A stretch of DNA of 64,000 bases from assembly GCF_002810445.1 (NCBI RefSeq), contig NZ_NEXS01000003.1, positions 620,001-684,000 on the forward strand, in the 5' to 3' direction. Positions within the stretch are counted from its first letter, which is position 1; the number at the start of each line of letters is the position of its first letter. The notes under the pieces were generated by a model. That model was not told the origin of the DNA and searched no databases. It saw only the letters and a list, made by a program, of their open reading frames with translations. The DNA is from Advenella sp. S44. GTDB lineage: Bacteria > Pseudomonadota > Gammaproteobacteria > Burkholderiales > Burkholderiaceae_B. A program made the translations under genes and the position numbers. This document shows, piece by piece, positions 10,133 to 19,380 of this stretch.

Positions 10133-11517
10133 GAGACCGTTTGCTTTGCCGTCTGCTCCAGCGCCAGAAGCAGTTTTTCATGGATGCCGCCGAAGCCGCC
10201 ATTGCTCATTACCAGAATGACATCGTCGGGTTGTGCCTGTCTGCTGACATCTTCAACCAGCGTATGCAGATCACAATAGCCCCGGGCAGGAACTGTGCTG
10301 CCCGCAAATATCTCGGCCGGATCCCATCCGAGGGCGTGCTTGCCCGTTTTTTCGCCGAAGCAATAGATGCGGTCGGCCAGGGCCAGCGCTTGTGGCAGTC
10401 TTGCCGCCATGGTGCCCAGCTTCATGGTATTGGAGCGCGGTTCCAGTACGGCAAGAATCCGGCGCGCGCCCACCTGCTTGCGCAAGCCGTCCAGTGTGGT
10501 TTGTATCGCAGTCGGATGATGGGCGAAATCGTCGAAAACCTGAATGCCGTTGACGGTACCGCGCAATTCCATGCGTCGACGGATGCCCGAAAAGCGCGAC
10601 AGCGCAGCAATGGCCGTGGCAGCAGGGATATCGACATGACTGGCGGCGGCAATGGCAGCCAGCGCATTGCTGGCGTTGTGCGCGCCAGTGAGCGACCAGT
10701 TGATTTGCCCTTGGGGCTTGCCGTCGCAAAGAACCGTAAAACGACTTATATCGTCCTGGTCAGCTTGAACAGTCCAGCGCCCGTCCGGGCCAACCAGGTC
10801 CTGTTGCGACCAGCAGCCGCGCTGGATCACCCGCGCAAGCGCCTGCTCGGCGGGGGGGTAAATGATGCGTCCGCTTTGCGGCACCGTCCTGACCAGATGA
10901 TGAAATTGTGTCTCGATCGCAGCCAGATCGGCGAAGATGTCGGCATGGTCGTATTCAAGGTTGTTTAGGATTGCCGTGCGCGCTCGATAGTGCACGAATT
11001 TGGAGCGCTTGTCGAAAAAAGCGGTGTCGTATTCATCGGCCTCGATGACAAAGTAACGACGGGCTGCATTGAAGCGCGCAGAAATACCCAGGTTCGTAGC
11101 GATGCCGCCAATCAGAAAGTTGGGCTCCAGCCCTGCATCCTGAAGAATCCAGGCCAGCATGGAGCTGGTCGTGGTCTTGCCGTGCGTGCCAGCCACCGCC
11201 AGTACGTGCTGGTGCTGAAGCACATGATCGCCTAGCCACTGTGGTCCGGATACGTATGGCAGCCCCTGGTCAAGAATGGCTTCCATAAGCGGATTACCGC
11301 GAGTCACGACGTTACCGACTACGAAAAGATCCGGTTTCAGGCTGGTTTGGGCCGCGTCGAACCCTTCGATGAGCTCGATGCCCTGTTCCTGCAATTGGGT
11401 GCTCATGGGCGGATACACGCCGGTGTCGCAGCCCGTGACCTTGTGTCCTGCCGCGCGCGCAATGAGAGCCAGGCCACCCATGAAAGTGCCGCAAATGCCC
11501 AAGATATGTAAATGCAT
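10129..11517 (-). CDS. mpl: UDP-N-acetylmuramate:L-alanyl-gamma-D-glutamyl-meso-diaminopimelate ligase
   Basis: 462 residues. Mpl recycles the murein tripeptide by attaching it to UDP-MurNAc in the cytoplasm. The N-terminal MHLHILGICGTFMGGLA nucleotide-binding motif, the ATP loop GTHGKTTTSSM and the middle EADEYDTAFFDKRSK motif identify Mpl rather than MurC. It is the first gene of the five-gene minus-strand unit. Confidence 0.97.
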   Translation of the reverse strand: MHLHILGICGTFMGGLALIARAAGHKVTGCDTGVYPPMSTQLQEQGIELIEGFDAAQTSLKPDLFVVGNVVTRGNPLMEAILDQGLPYVSGPQWLGDHVLQHQHVLAVAGTHGKTTTSSMLAWILQDAGLEPNFLIGGIATNLGISARFNAARRYFVIEADEYDTAFFDKRSKFVHYRARTAILNNLEYDHADIFADLAAIETQFHHLVRTVPQSGRIIYPPAEQALARVIQRGCWSQQDLVGPDGRWTVQADQDDISRFTVLCDGKPQGQINWSLTGAHNASNALAAIAAASHVDIPAATAIAALSRFSGIRRRMELRGTVNGIQVFDDFAHHPTAIQTTLDGLRKQVGARRILAVLEPRSNTMKLGTMAARLPQALALADRIYCFGEKTGKHALGWDPAEIFAGSTVPARGYCDLHTLVEDVSRQAQPDDVILVMSNGGFGGIHEKLLLALEQTAKQTVS

Positions 11518-11740
11518 AAATTTCTCCTGAGCGGTATTTTAAGCGGAATCAGTCACATCGCGGCAATTGCACCGCCCAGTAGGTAGAATTAGCAATATGT
11601 ATGTCATATCGCAGCGACTGCGAGCTGCACGATTTCTGCAGCGGACTATGAGGCCAACCGGCCAACGCCATGGCAATGTCGGCGGATCCGACGGCGCTGT
11701 TATTTTCATACAACGTTTAAAACATTAACAGTAGGATAGG

Positions 11741-12271
11741 ATGAAACGTAGACAGTTTGTGGGGGCAGGCATGATTGTTCCCCTCTTATTGATGAATCGG
11801 CAGGCCTGGGCCAAAGCAAAACTGACAGAGGATGTGTCGGCCGTGGACGACGCGGCGCTTGGTGAGCTGCTGAGGCTGCCCTTGCCCGATTTGGACGGCA
11901 ATACCGTCACGCTGCAGGATTTGACCGACGCCCGGCTGACCATCGTCAATTTCTGGGCTTCCTGGTGCGCACCCTGTGTCAGGGAAATGCCAGCGCTGGA
12001 TGCCTTGCACAAGCAACAGCAGTCTGTGAGTGTGGTTGGCATCGGCCTGGATACTGACGCTAATATTCAGGCTTTTGCAGCGAAAACACCGGTATCTTAC
12101 CCCTTGCTGATGGCCGGCGCCGGCAAGATCAGTCTGATGCGCAAGTTGGGGAATCCCAAGGGCGGGCTGCCGTATACGCTGGTGCTGGATCATGCCGGGC
12201 AGCCGCAGGCCACCATCCTTGGCGAAATCGAGATGGATGAACTGGCCGCATTTGCGAAAAGGCATGCCTGA
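11741..12271 (+). CDS. TlpA-like periplasmic thiol:disulfide oxidoreductase
   Basis: 176 residues. It begins with a signal peptide (MKRRQFVGAGMIVPLLL..QAWA, twin Arg at 3-4), then a thioredoxin fold with the active site WCAPC (Cys76, Cys79) and a cis-Pro region (KGGLPYT). Such proteins reduce disulfides in periplasmic partners, often apocytochromes or copper proteins. An AGGATAGG ribosome site precedes the ATG. It stands alone between the divergent mpl operon and aroQ, so its partner is not shown by context. Confidence 0.85.
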   Translation: MKRRQFVGAGMIVPLLLMNRQAWAKAKLTEDVSAVDDAALGELLRLPLPDLDGNTVTLQDLTDARLTIVNFWASWCAPCVREMPALDALHKQQQSVSVVGIGLDTDANIQAFAAKTPVSYPLLMAGAGKISLMRKLGNPKGGLPYTLVLDHAGQPQATILGEIEMDELAAFAKRHA

Positions 12272-12365
12272 GGCTGCGGTACACTTGCGGATTGGTAGAT
12301 TTTAATAGACAAAAGCATGAAATTGCCGTTAAATACGAGTTTATTTGCTTATATACTGGCCCTCA

Positions 12366-12830
12366 ATGACGCACAAGGTACTGGTTCTCAATGGTCCTAA
12401 TCTGAATCTGCTGGGCACGCGCGAACCGGAAGTTTACGGTCGACAAACGCTGCAGGACATTCACGAAGCACTTGCGCTTGCCGCAAGCGAGTCCGGCGTG
12501 CACTGCGAATGCTTCCAGAGCAACCATGAGGGCGAGCTAGTCGACAAAATCCAGGCAGCCCGCGACAATACCGCGTTCATTATTATTAACGCCGCAGCGT
12601 ACACGCATACCAGCGTCGCTTTGCGCGATGCCCTGGCTGGCGTTGCCATTCCGTTCATAGAGGTGCATATTTCCAATGTCCATCAGCGAGAAGCATTCCG
12701 GCATCACTCCTATCTGGCAGACAAGGCGGTCGGGGTCATTTGCGGGCTTGGCGCCGATGGCTATATGGCAGCCTTGCAATACGCCATAAAACATCATTTG
12801 AAACAGACCCGAAATACGGTGTCTGTCTGA
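12366..12830 (+). CDS. aroQ: 3-dehydroquinate dehydratase, type II
   Basis: 154 residues. It dehydrates 3-dehydroquinate in the shikimate pathway. [19 protein letters not shown] contains the catalytic Tyr24 region, followed by [20 protein letters not shown] and [15 protein letters not shown] use the ATG at 12366, the family start. accB follows after 26 bases; aroQ-accB-accC is a common proteobacterial order. Confidence 0.97.
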   Translation: MTHKVLVLNGPNLNLLGTREPEVYGRQTLQDIHEALALAASESGVHCECFQSNHEGELVDKIQAARDNTAFIIINAAAYTHTSVALRDALAGVAIPFIEVHISNVHQREAFRHHSYLADKAVGVICGLGADGYMAALQYAIKHHLKQTRNTVSV

Positions 12831-12856
12831 CAATTAACCCGAAGCATGGAATAAAA

Positions 12857-13306
12857 ATGGATCTTAGAAAACTGAAAACGTTAATAGATCTGGTTGCCGA
12901 ATCTGGCATCGCAGAACTGGAAATCACTGAAGGTGAAGGCAAAGTTCGCATTGTCAAGTTCTCCCAGACCTTACAGCCGGTAGCCGCCGTTCAGCCGGCA
13001 GCGGCGCCTGCAGCTCCCGCAGCGGCGGCCACGCCTGCTGCTGCCGCTCCTGCGACACCAGCAGCGCCGACCGGCCATGTTGTCAAGTCTCCTATGGTTG
13101 GCACGTTTTACCGTGCGCCCAACCCAAGCTCTCCGCCTTTTGTTGAAGTGGGCGCCACCGTGGCCGAAGGCGACGCGCTGTGCATTATTGAAGCCATGAA
13201 ACTGCTCAATGAAATCGAAGCCGACAAGTCCGGTGTCATCCGGGAAATTTTGGTCGAAAACGGCGAGCCCGTTGAGTTTGGCCAACCACTTTTCGTGATT
13301 GCGTGA
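12857..13306 (+). CDS. accB: Acetyl-CoA carboxylase biotin carboxyl carrier protein
   Basis: 149 residues. An N-terminal dimerising segment is joined by an Ala/Pro-rich flexible linker (about 42-72) to the biotinyl domain. Biotin is carried on Lys115 in [10 protein letters not shown]; the usual AMKM is AMKL here, a common variant. The protein shuttles carboxyl groups from AccC to the AccAD carboxyltransferase for malonyl-CoA. The start at 12857 is the family start. Confidence 0.97.
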   Translation: MDLRKLKTLIDLVAESGIAELEITEGEGKVRIVKFSQTLQPVAAVQPAAAPAAPAAAATPAAAAPATPAAPTGHVVKSPMVGTFYRAPNPSSPPFVEVGATVAEGDALCIIEAMKLLNEIEADKSGVIREILVENGEPVEFGQPLFVIA

Positions 13307-13308
13307 GT

Positions 13309-14658
13309 ATGTTTGAGAAAATCCTGATCGCAAACCGGGGTGAAATTGCCCTGCGTATTCAGCGCGCATGTCGCGAACTGGGTATCAAGACGGTGGTCGT
13401 GCACTCGGAAGCCGACCGTGATGCCAAGTATGTCCGTCTGGCCGACGAGTCGGTATGTATCGGGCCCGCACCGGCTCAGCAAAGCTACCTGCATATGCCG
13501 GCCATTATTTCTGCTGCAGAAGTGACCGATGCCGAGGCGATTCACCCCGGCTATGGCTTCCTGGCAGAAAATGCCGATTTCGCCGAACGCGTCGAGCGTT
13601 CGGGCTTTGTTTTCATCGGTCCGCGTCCTGACACGATCCGCACAATGGGTGACAAGGTCAGCGCCAAGCAGGCAATGATCGCGGCCGGCGTACCGGTCGT
13701 GCCAGGTTCGGAGGGCGCATTGCCCGACGATCCTGCCTATCTGATTGAGACTGCGCGCAAGGTCGGTTATCCGGTGATCATCAAGGCTGCCGGCGGCGGC
13801 GGTGGCCGTGGCATGCGCGTCGTGCATACTGAAGCCGCGCTGGTGAGTGCCGTCAATCTGACCAAGGCCGAAGCGCAGGCAGCATTCAACAATCCCGAAG
13901 TGTACATGGAAAAATTTTTGGAAAATCCACGTCACGTCGAGATTCAGGTCCTTGCCGACGGCAAGAAAGATGCTGTATGGCTGGGTGAACGCGACTGCTC
14001 TATGCAGCGCCGCCATCAGAAAGTGATCGAAGAAGCCCCGGCCCCGGGCATCCCCCGCAAGCTGATCGAGCGTATCGGCGAGCGTTGTGCCGAGGCCTGC
14101 CGCAAGATGGGTTATCGTGGCGCGGGCACGTTCGAGTTCCTGTACGAGAATGACGAATTTTATTTCATCGAAATGAACACCCGTATTCAGGTGGAGCACA
14201 CCGTGACCGAATGCATCACGGGTATAGACCTCGTCCAGCAGCAGATTTTTATCGCCGCCGGCGAACCATTCAAGCTGCGCCAGCGTGATATTGTCCTGAA
14301 GGGACACGCCATCGAATGCCGCATCAATGCCGAAGATCCGTATTCCTTTATGCCGTCGCCGGGCCTGATTACGAACTGGCACGTGGCCGGTGGCCCCGGC
14401 ATCCGCATTGATTCGCATGTATTTAACGGCTATCGGGTGCCGCCAAATTACGATTCCATGATCGCCAAGCTCATCACCTTTGGCGATACGCGCGAACAGG
14501 CCATAGCACGCATGAATCTGGCGCTGTCGGAAATGGTTGTGGAAGGCATTCAGACCAACATCGCACTGCATCGTGAACTCATGACCGATGCGCGTTTTGT
14601 CGAGGGCGGAACCAGCATCCATTATCTGGAACACAAACTCGAGCAACGAGCAAAATAA
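13309..14658 (+). CDS. accC: Acetyl-CoA carboxylase biotin carboxylase subunit
   Basis: 449 residues with the ATP-grasp fold: [17 protein letters not shown], the glycine-rich loop [37 protein letters not shown] and [14 protein letters not shown]. It carboxylates biotin on AccB using ATP and bicarbonate. An in-frame GTG at 13303 overlaps the accB stop (GTGA) and could be the real start; the ATG at 13309 is the usual one. Confidence 0.97.
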   Translation: MFEKILIANRGEIALRIQRACRELGIKTVVVHSEADRDAKYVRLADESVCIGPAPAQQSYLHMPAIISAAEVTDAEAIHPGYGFLAENADFAERVERSGFVFIGPRPDTIRTMGDKVSAKQAMIAAGVPVVPGSEGALPDDPAYLIETARKVGYPVIIKAAGGGGGRGMRVVHTEAALVSAVNLTKAEAQAAFNNPEVYMEKFLENPRHVEIQVLADGKKDAVWLGERDCSMQRRHQKVIEEAPAPGIPRKLIERIGERCAEACRKMGYRGAGTFEFLYENDEFYFIEMNTRIQVEHTVTECITGIDLVQQQIFIAAGEPFKLRQRDIVLKGHAIECRINAEDPYSFMPSPGLITNWHVAGGPGIRIDSHVFNGYRVPPNYDSMIAKLITFGDTREQAIARMNLALSEMVVEGIQTNIALHRELMTDARFVEGGTSIHYLEHKLEQRAK

Positions 14659-14670
14659 TCGCGTCAGCAG

Positions 14671-14693
14671 AAAAGGTCTTCGGACCTTTTTTT
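14671..14693 (+). terminator. Rho-independent terminator after accC
   Basis: Eight-base-pair stem AAAAGGTC/GACCTTTT with a TTCG tetraloop, followed by TTT, 12 bases after the accC stop. It separates the aroQ-accBC unit from prmA. Confidence 0.9.
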
Positions 14694-14716
14694 GCAAGGA
14701 TGCAAGAGGATAGGCC

Positions 14717-15640
14717 ATGCGGGAACTAGTTTTATCATGCTCCGAAGATAGGGCAGAAGCGCTGTCTGACATACTGCTTGACCTCGGTGTGCTGTCGGTA
14801 TCTGTCGAAGACGCCGACTCAGGCACCGAGCACGAAACGCCGCTGTTCGGAGAGCCCGGCGGAGAGCCGGATGTTCAGGCGTGGCATCACAATCGTGTTG
14901 TCGCGCTCCTGCCCGACGATGTCCAGGCCGATGTCCTGTTGCACGCGCTTGAGCAGCACAGTGGTCAAGACTATTCCGGCTTGGCCACTGTGCGTGAAGT
15001 GGCCGACACCGACTGGGTCAGACTGACGCAATCGCAGTTTGCCCCTATTTGCATTACCGACCAAATCTGGATCGTGCCCAGCTGGCATCGCGAAAACCCG
15101 CAAGTGCCCAGCGTCGGCGCCGATGGTGACAACGACCCCATTCTGATTGAGCTGGATCCCGGCCTGGCTTTCGGTACCGGCAGTCATCCAACTACGCATC
15201 TGTGCGCGCAGTGGCTTGCCGCTAACCTGCAGCCTGGCCAGACGGTGCTCGATTACGGTTGTGGTTCGGGTATTCTTGCTATCATCGCCGCCAGGCTTGG
15301 CGCTGGTGAGGTAACTGGCGTCGATATCGACGAACAGGCGGTGCAGTCCACCGACTACAATGCCCAGAATAATGGGGTGCAGGTAACGGCATGCCTGCCC
15401 GACGGCTTGCAGGCCGGCGCCTTCGATATCGTGGTCGCCAATATTTTGTCCAATCCGCTCAAGGTGCTTGCGCCCATGCTTTGTGGCCGAGTGTCGCCAG
15501 GTGGGCGCCTGATCCTGTCAGGCGTACTGGAGCGCCAGGCGCAGGAAGTGGCGGCAGCCTATGCGCCATGGATCGAAATGTCCGTATGGCGCAGCCATGA
15601 GGGCTGGGTATGCCTGTCTGGCACCCGCGAGCAGGCCTGA
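14717..15640 (+). CDS. prmA: Ribosomal protein L11 methyltransferase
   Basis: 307 residues. PrmA methylates L11 at several lysines with SAM. The N-terminal substrate-recognition domain is followed by the Rossmann domain: [14 protein letters not shown], the SAM loop [22 protein letters not shown] and the catalytic-type [10 protein letters not shown]. It begins a plus-strand run with the DUF3426 gene 10 bases downstream. Confidence 0.97.
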   Translation: MRELVLSCSEDRAEALSDILLDLGVLSVSVEDADSGTEHETPLFGEPGGEPDVQAWHHNRVVALLPDDVQADVLLHALEQHSGQDYSGLATVREVADTDWVRLTQSQFAPICITDQIWIVPSWHRENPQVPSVGADGDNDPILIELDPGLAFGTGSHPTTHLCAQWLAANLQPGQTVLDYGCGSGILAIIAARLGAGEVTGVDIDEQAVQSTDYNAQNNGVQVTACLPDGLQAGAFDIVVANILSNPLKVLAPMLCGRVSPGGRLILSGVLERQAQEVAAAYAPWIEMSVWRSHEGWVCLSGTREQA

Positions 15641-15650
15641 GGGGTTCAGC

Positions 15651-16664
15651 ATGAAGACGCGTTGCCCTGATTGCAGTACCAGCTTTGATGTGACGCCGGC
15701 GCAGTTGAGCGCCCGCAATGGTAAGGTGCGTTGCGGCGTCTGCGCCACTGTATTTAATGCCTTCGATCATGCCGTTGCAGAAGAGCCCGACTTTCCCGTT
15801 TTGCATGCCGGTAGCCCGGACGCCGACGAGAGCGTCGAGCCGGCCACGCAACGGCCGCAATACCAACAGTCCGTCCGCACAGCCGGTTCTGGTGCGCATC
15901 CTGCACCAAGGCAATATGATGAACGGCCAGACCCTCTTATGGATCAGGCAACTGAGCCGACATTCGATGACAGTGACGCGTTGTCTTCCACCACACGCAG
16001 GCCAAGCACGCGGCGTCATGAACGCGAGCGTTTTGTGGTCAACGCACCCAGTTTGTCCGGTAGCGGTGCTTATTCGAGGCCGGAGCGTGGCGATGGCTCG
16101 CAAGTCAGTGTCCAGGGGCAGTATCGCCGGCGCATCCAGCGCGACACCGAGTACGATGATCCCGAGCGCAGCAATGGCAGCGGCTTGATCTGGTTTCTTG
16201 CGGTGCTGCTGGCGCTTATTGTGCTGTTCGCACAGGGTGCGATCGTATTTCGCAACCAGATCGTCAATGTAGCGCCGACGTTGCGTCCCCAACTGGTTCA
16301 GTTATGCAGTTTTGTCGGATGCCAGGTCGGATACACGCGCTCCGTGCGCCATCTGGCCATTCTGAATCCGGCGTTGCGTCAGGTGAACAATTCTGCAGCC
16401 CAGCCTGAAACCCGCGCTTTCAGTCTGCACGCCATTATCAAAAACAACGATACCATCGCTCAGCCATTGCCCTCGCTTGTACTCAGCCTGAAAGATGCGT
16501 CCGAATCGGTTTCCGCCAGACGTATCATCAAACCACAAGAGTACCTGCTGCCAGAGGCGCAAAAGCGCGCTTTCCAGCCAAACGACGAAATCGTCATCAA
16601 TTTGCCGGTGCTAGTGAGCCGGACAGATGTGGCCGGTTTCGAATTGAGTTTGTTTTATCCCTGA
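15651..16664 (+). CDS. Zinc-ribbon and DUF3426 membrane protein
   Basis: 337 residues. The N-terminus is an MJ0042-type zinc ribbon (CPDC...CGVC, residues 5-32), then a long polar, probably disordered linker, one membrane helix (about 200-222, LIWFLAVLLALIVLFAQGAI) and a C-terminal periplasmic DUF3426 domain. The family is widespread in beta/gammaproteobacteria next to prmA, but its function is not established. I chose the ATG at 15651 because the zinc ribbon starts there. Confidence 0.85.
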   Translation: MKTRCPDCSTSFDVTPAQLSARNGKVRCGVCATVFNAFDHAVAEEPDFPVLHAGSPDADESVEPATQRPQYQQSVRTAGSGAHPAPRQYDERPDPLMDQATEPTFDDSDALSSTTRRPSTRRHERERFVVNAPSLSGSGAYSRPERGDGSQVSVQGQYRRRIQRDTEYDDPERSNGSGLIWFLAVLLALIVLFAQGAIVFRNQIVNVAPTLRPQLVQLCSFVGCQVGYTRSVRHLAILNPALRQVNNSAAQPETRAFSLHAIIKNNDTIAQPLPSLVLSLKDASESVSARRIIKPQEYLLPEAQKRAFQPNDEIVINLPVLVSRTDVAGFELSLFYP

Positions 16665-16674
16665 AGGTTTTTCC

Positions 16675-17616
16675 ATGAATAATGCGGTTCTCATTTGCGG
16701 TTCGGTGGCTTTTGACACCATTACGACCTTTGAAGGTCATTTCAAAGATCATATCCTGCCTGACAATATTAAGTCATTGAGTGTTTCCTTCTTTGTGCCC
16801 ACGATGCGCAAGGAGTTTGGCGGTTGCGCAGGTAATATCGCCTACAATCTGCGGCTGCTTGGGGGCAATCCCGTGCCAGTGGCCACGGTCGGACCCGACG
16901 CCAGCGATTATCTGGCGCGCATGAGCAGCCAGGGCATTGATACCCGCCTGGTGCGCGTGCTCGAAGATATGTTCACACCGCAATGCCACATTACGACAGA
17001 CCTGGACGGTAATCAGATTGCCGCATTCCATCCGGGTGCGATGACGCGTTCCACTGAAAACGATGTGAGTGGTGAAACTGCGGTCTGGGGTATTGTTGCG
17101 CCCGACGCCAAAGAAGGGATGTTCAAGCACGCTCGCGCGATGCATGCTGCAAAGATCCCGTTTATCTTCGATCTGGGACAGGCCATGCCGTTATTTGATC
17201 GCCAGGACCTTGAAGACATGCACGCGCTGGCTGATGTCTGGACTTTCAATGATTACGAAGCATCGGTGGTCGAGCAGCGCATGGAAAAATCGATCGAGGC
17301 GCTGGCTGATGGCCTGCGCGCTATCGTTGTGACCAACGGCGCCGAAGGGGCGACGCTGTACGAGAACGGAGCCCGGCGCGCGATTGCGCCGTGCAAGGCG
17401 GTTGCTGTTAAAGATCCCACCGGTTGCGGCGACGCGCACCGGGGCGGTTTGCTGTATGGACTGACGCTGGGATGGTCCCTTGAGGATGCTTGCAAGCTGG
17501 GCAGTATCATGGGTGCCATTAAAATTGCTTCCCAGGGTCCGCAGAATCACAACCCATCAAGGGCCGAGATGTCGGCAATGCTGCATGCCGCTTATGGCCT
17601 GCAATTGCCTGTTTAG
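16675..17616 (+). CDS. PfkB-family carbohydrate/nucleoside kinase
   Basis: 313 residues, ribokinase fold. The substrate motif FGGCAGNIAYNLRLLGG lies near residue 45 and the ATP/catalytic motif reads DPTGCGDAHRGGLLYG, with the catalytic Asp in GCGD. The pattern is closest to adenosine-kinase-like sugar kinases often annotated only as carbohydrate kinase; the phosphorylated substrate cannot be told from sequence. It lies 10 bases after the DUF3426 gene. Confidence 0.85.
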   Translation: MNNAVLICGSVAFDTITTFEGHFKDHILPDNIKSLSVSFFVPTMRKEFGGCAGNIAYNLRLLGGNPVPVATVGPDASDYLARMSSQGIDTRLVRVLEDMFTPQCHITTDLDGNQIAAFHPGAMTRSTENDVSGETAVWGIVAPDAKEGMFKHARAMHAAKIPFIFDLGQAMPLFDRQDLEDMHALADVWTFNDYEASVVEQRMEKSIEALADGLRAIVVTNGAEGATLYENGARRAIAPCKAVAVKDPTGCGDAHRGGLLYGLTLGWSLEDACKLGSIMGAIKIASQGPQNHNPSRAEMSAMLHAAYGLQLPV

Positions 17617-17634
17617 CGGCCACACAACAAAAAT

Positions 17635-17662
17635 GCCAGCCTGCTGCGATAGCCAGGCTGGC
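17635..17662 (-). terminator. Terminator shared by convergent pfkB-type gene and yggT
   Basis: Perfect nine-base-pair stem (GCCAGCCTG/CAGGCTGGC) with a ten-base loop between converging genes. On the minus strand it is followed by ATTTTTGTTG, a proper T tract, so it mainly ends yggT; on the plus strand the tail is weak. Confidence 0.75.
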
Positions 17663-17721
17663 AATAAATGCTCTGTAACGTTTTGGTGCCAATGCGATAG
17701 CGTCGGCGCGGGCAGCTGGCG

Positions 17722-18270
17722 TCAGAACGGCGTCACGCTGCTAAGGGCAATCTGTAATACCTGTAGAATAAGAATCAGCACCAGCGGCGAGAAATCGATC
17801 ATTCCCGTGCGAGGCATCAGCCGGCGGATTGGATCCAGCAGCGGCGCCAGCAAGGTATTCAGAACCGGCATGACTGGTTGCAGCGGATTAATCCAGGACA
17901 GGATCGCCTGGAAAATACAAAGCCAGGTGGCCAGGCTCAATGCCCATTTGAATGTCATCAGCAAGGCAACAACCGGCAGGCGCAGCAATATGCCTTCGGC
18001 AAATCCAAAACCGCTTATCGACATCATCAGCAGCAATTCAACGACCGCACAAACAAAAGCCATCAGCAACGAGGCGACGTCTACCTTGTTTGTGGTGGGC
18101 AGGATGGTGCGCAACGGATTGACAGCCCAATCGGTAATGTTATTGATCAGGCGGGCATACGGGGTAAACGGATGGATACGCACCCAATACATCCAGGCTC
18201 TGAGCAGAAACACGGAAATAAGCAGCGAAAATACTGTCGAGATCAGAAATGTGAGTATAGAAGGAATCAT
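17722..18270 (-). CDS. YggT-family membrane protein
   Basis: 182 residues with two YGGT repeats, each a pair of hydrophobic helices; the second contains ILSWINPLQPVMPVLNTLLAPLLDPIRRLMPR, the family signature. YggT proteins are inner-membrane proteins of unclear function, linked to osmotic stress and ion homeostasis in E. coli. No strong ribosome-binding site precedes the ATG, and a strong terminator-like hairpin lies only about 20 bases upstream of it. Confidence 0.9.
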   Translation of the reverse strand: MIPSILTFLISTVFSLLISVFLLRAWMYWVRIHPFTPYARLINNITDWAVNPLRTILPTTNKVDVASLLMAFVCAVVELLLMMSISGFGFAEGILLRLPVVALLMTFKWALSLATWLCIFQAILSWINPLQPVMPVLNTLLAPLLDPIRRLMPRTGMIDFSPLVLILILQVLQIALSSVTPF

Positions 18271-18290
18271 GGTTCAGGGGCCCGACAAAA

Positions 18291-18436
18291 TAAAAAAACC
18301 GCCCAACCAAAGGTCGGACGGCTGGCTGAATACAACTGCAGTTCGCTTGATCAATGTCTGATCTGATCGAAGCGACGACGCGTGGTGCCACTTGGCGCCA
18401 TGCGTCCCGGTTATCAACGTACTGTCCGAAAAGGGC
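18291..18436 (-). ncRNA. Candidate small RNA between the histone-like gene and yggT
   Basis: A sigma70-like promoter is visible on the minus strand: TTAAGA (18472-18467), 18-base spacer, TATAAT (18448-18443). It would start RNA near 18436 and end at the strong terminator at 18292-18321, giving about 145 nt with no good reading frame. No known RNA family is recognised. The alternative is a long 3' untranslated region of the histone-like gene. Confidence 0.3.
18292..18321 (-). terminator. Strong rho-independent terminator just upstream of yggT
   Basis: On the minus strand, a ten-base-pair stem (CCGTCCGACC/GGTTGGGCGG, G-U pairs included) with a TTT loop is followed by seven T. It lies about 150 bases after the histone-like gene and about 20 bases before the yggT start. 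It either ends the histone-like mRNA or a small RNA, or acts as an attenuator in the yggT leader. Confidence 0.85.
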
Positions 18437-18447
18437 AGTTTTATTAT
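18377..18447 (+). other. Two plus-strand hairpins, the second terminator-like
   Basis: 18377-18406 folds as a 13-base-pair stem with an ACTT loop. 18421-18439 folds as a seven-base-pair stem followed by TTTATTATAA. In both, the imperfect positions are G-U pairs if read from the plus strand but A-C mismatches if read from the minus strand, which suggests plus-strand RNA. I see no clear plus-strand promoter. Confidence 0.45.
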
Positions 18448-18468
18448 AACCGGACTAAAAGCCACGTC

Positions 18469-19380
18469 TTAAGGACGACCACCTGTAGGGAATGGCCATG
18501 CTGCAGACGTGTTGGTTGCGGTCTTCGCATCATCGGCTGATACCGTTTCTGCTACTGGCGCAGCCGGCGCTTTTTTCACAACTGGCTTTTTGGCAGCAGG
18601 TGCCTTCCTAGCGACCGGCTTTTTTGCAGGTGCCTTTTTCGCTACCGTCTTGGCTGGCGCCTTTTGGGCAGCGGCCTTTTTAGCTGGCGCTTTTTTGGCT
18701 ACTGCCTTTTTAGCGACGGCTTTCTTGGCTGGCGCTTTCTTGGCCACGGCCTTTTTAGCGACGGTTTTCTTGGCTGGCGCTTTTTTGGCTACTGCCTTTT
18801 TAGCGACGGTTTTCTTGGCTGGCGCTTTCTTGGCCACGGCCTTTTTGGCGACGGTTTTCTTGGCTGGCGCTTTTTTGGCTACTGCCTTTTTAGCGACGGC
18901 TTTCTTGGCTGGCGCTTTTTTGGCTACTGCCTTTTTAGCGACGGTTTTCTTGGCAACGGCTTTCTTGGCTGGTGCTTTTTTAGCAACAGCCTTTTTGGCA
19001 ACGGCTTTCTTGGCAACGGCTTTCTTAGCTGGTGCTTTTTTCGCTACGACTTTCTTGGCCGGTGCTTTTTTAGCTACGGTCTTTTTAGCGACGGTTTTCT
19101 TGGCAACGGCTTTCTTAGCAACGGCTTTCTTAGCTGGTGCTTTTTTCGCTACGACTTTCTTGGCCGGTGCTTTTTTAGCTACGGTCTTTTTAGCGACGGC
19201 TTTCTTGGCAACTGCCTTTTTGGCTGGTGCTTTTTTGGCGACGACTTTTTTAGCGACGACTTTTTTGGCAGGTGTTTTTTTCACAACTGCTTTCTTGGCA
19301 GGGGCCTTTTTGGCGACTGCTTTCTTGGCTGCAGATTTTGCTGCAGCTTTCTTTACAGCTTTCTTGGCGGTAGTAGCCAT
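18469..19380 (-). CDS. Histone H1-like Lys/Ala-rich DNA-binding protein
   Basis: 303 residues made almost wholly of AKK-containing pentapeptides (variants [15 protein letters not shown]) from about residue 16 to 260, ending in an acidic tail and the motif [10 protein letters not shown]. The composition and tail match the H1-like proteins of Bordetella (BpH1) and relatives, which bind and compact DNA without sequence specificity. Repeat number differs between strains in that group. A Shine-Dalgarno (AAGGAGC) precedes the ATG. The antisense strand is also open over this length, an artefact of the repeat. Confidence 0.9.
   Translation of the reverse strand: MATTAKKAVKKAAAKSAAKKAVAKKAPAKKAVVKKTPAKKVVAKKVVAKKAPAKKAVAKKAVAKKTVAKKAPAKKVVAKKAPAKKAVAKKAVAKKTVAKKTVAKKAPAKKVVAKKAPAKKAVAKKAVAKKAVAKKAPAKKAVAKKTVAKKAVAKKAPAKKAVAKKAVAKKAPAKKTVAKKAVAKKAPAKKTVAKKAVAKKAPAKKTVAKKAVAKKAPAKKAVAKKAVAKKAPAKKAAAQKAPAKTVAKKAPAKKPVARKAPAAKKPVVKKAPAAPVAETVSADDAKTATNTSAAWPFPTGGRP
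18590..19335 (-). repeat. In-frame tandem repeat array coding the AKK pentapeptides
   Basis: 15-base units, often arranged as 30-, 45- or 60-base higher-order blocks, repeat through the histone-like gene. Adjacent blocks are nearly identical at the DNA level (for example 18700-18790 and 18790-18900), which favours recombination or slippage that changes length without breaking the frame. Confidence 0.85.

Noticed and set aside
12323-12357. Promoter TTGCCG..TATACT upstream of aroQ
   Set aside because: The spacer is 23 bases, too long for a sigma70 promoter; the TATACT alone is not enough.
13108-14826. 572-codon minus-strand open frame across accC
   Set aside because: It is a shadow of accB/accC, which are certain; no similarity or ribosome site on the minus strand.
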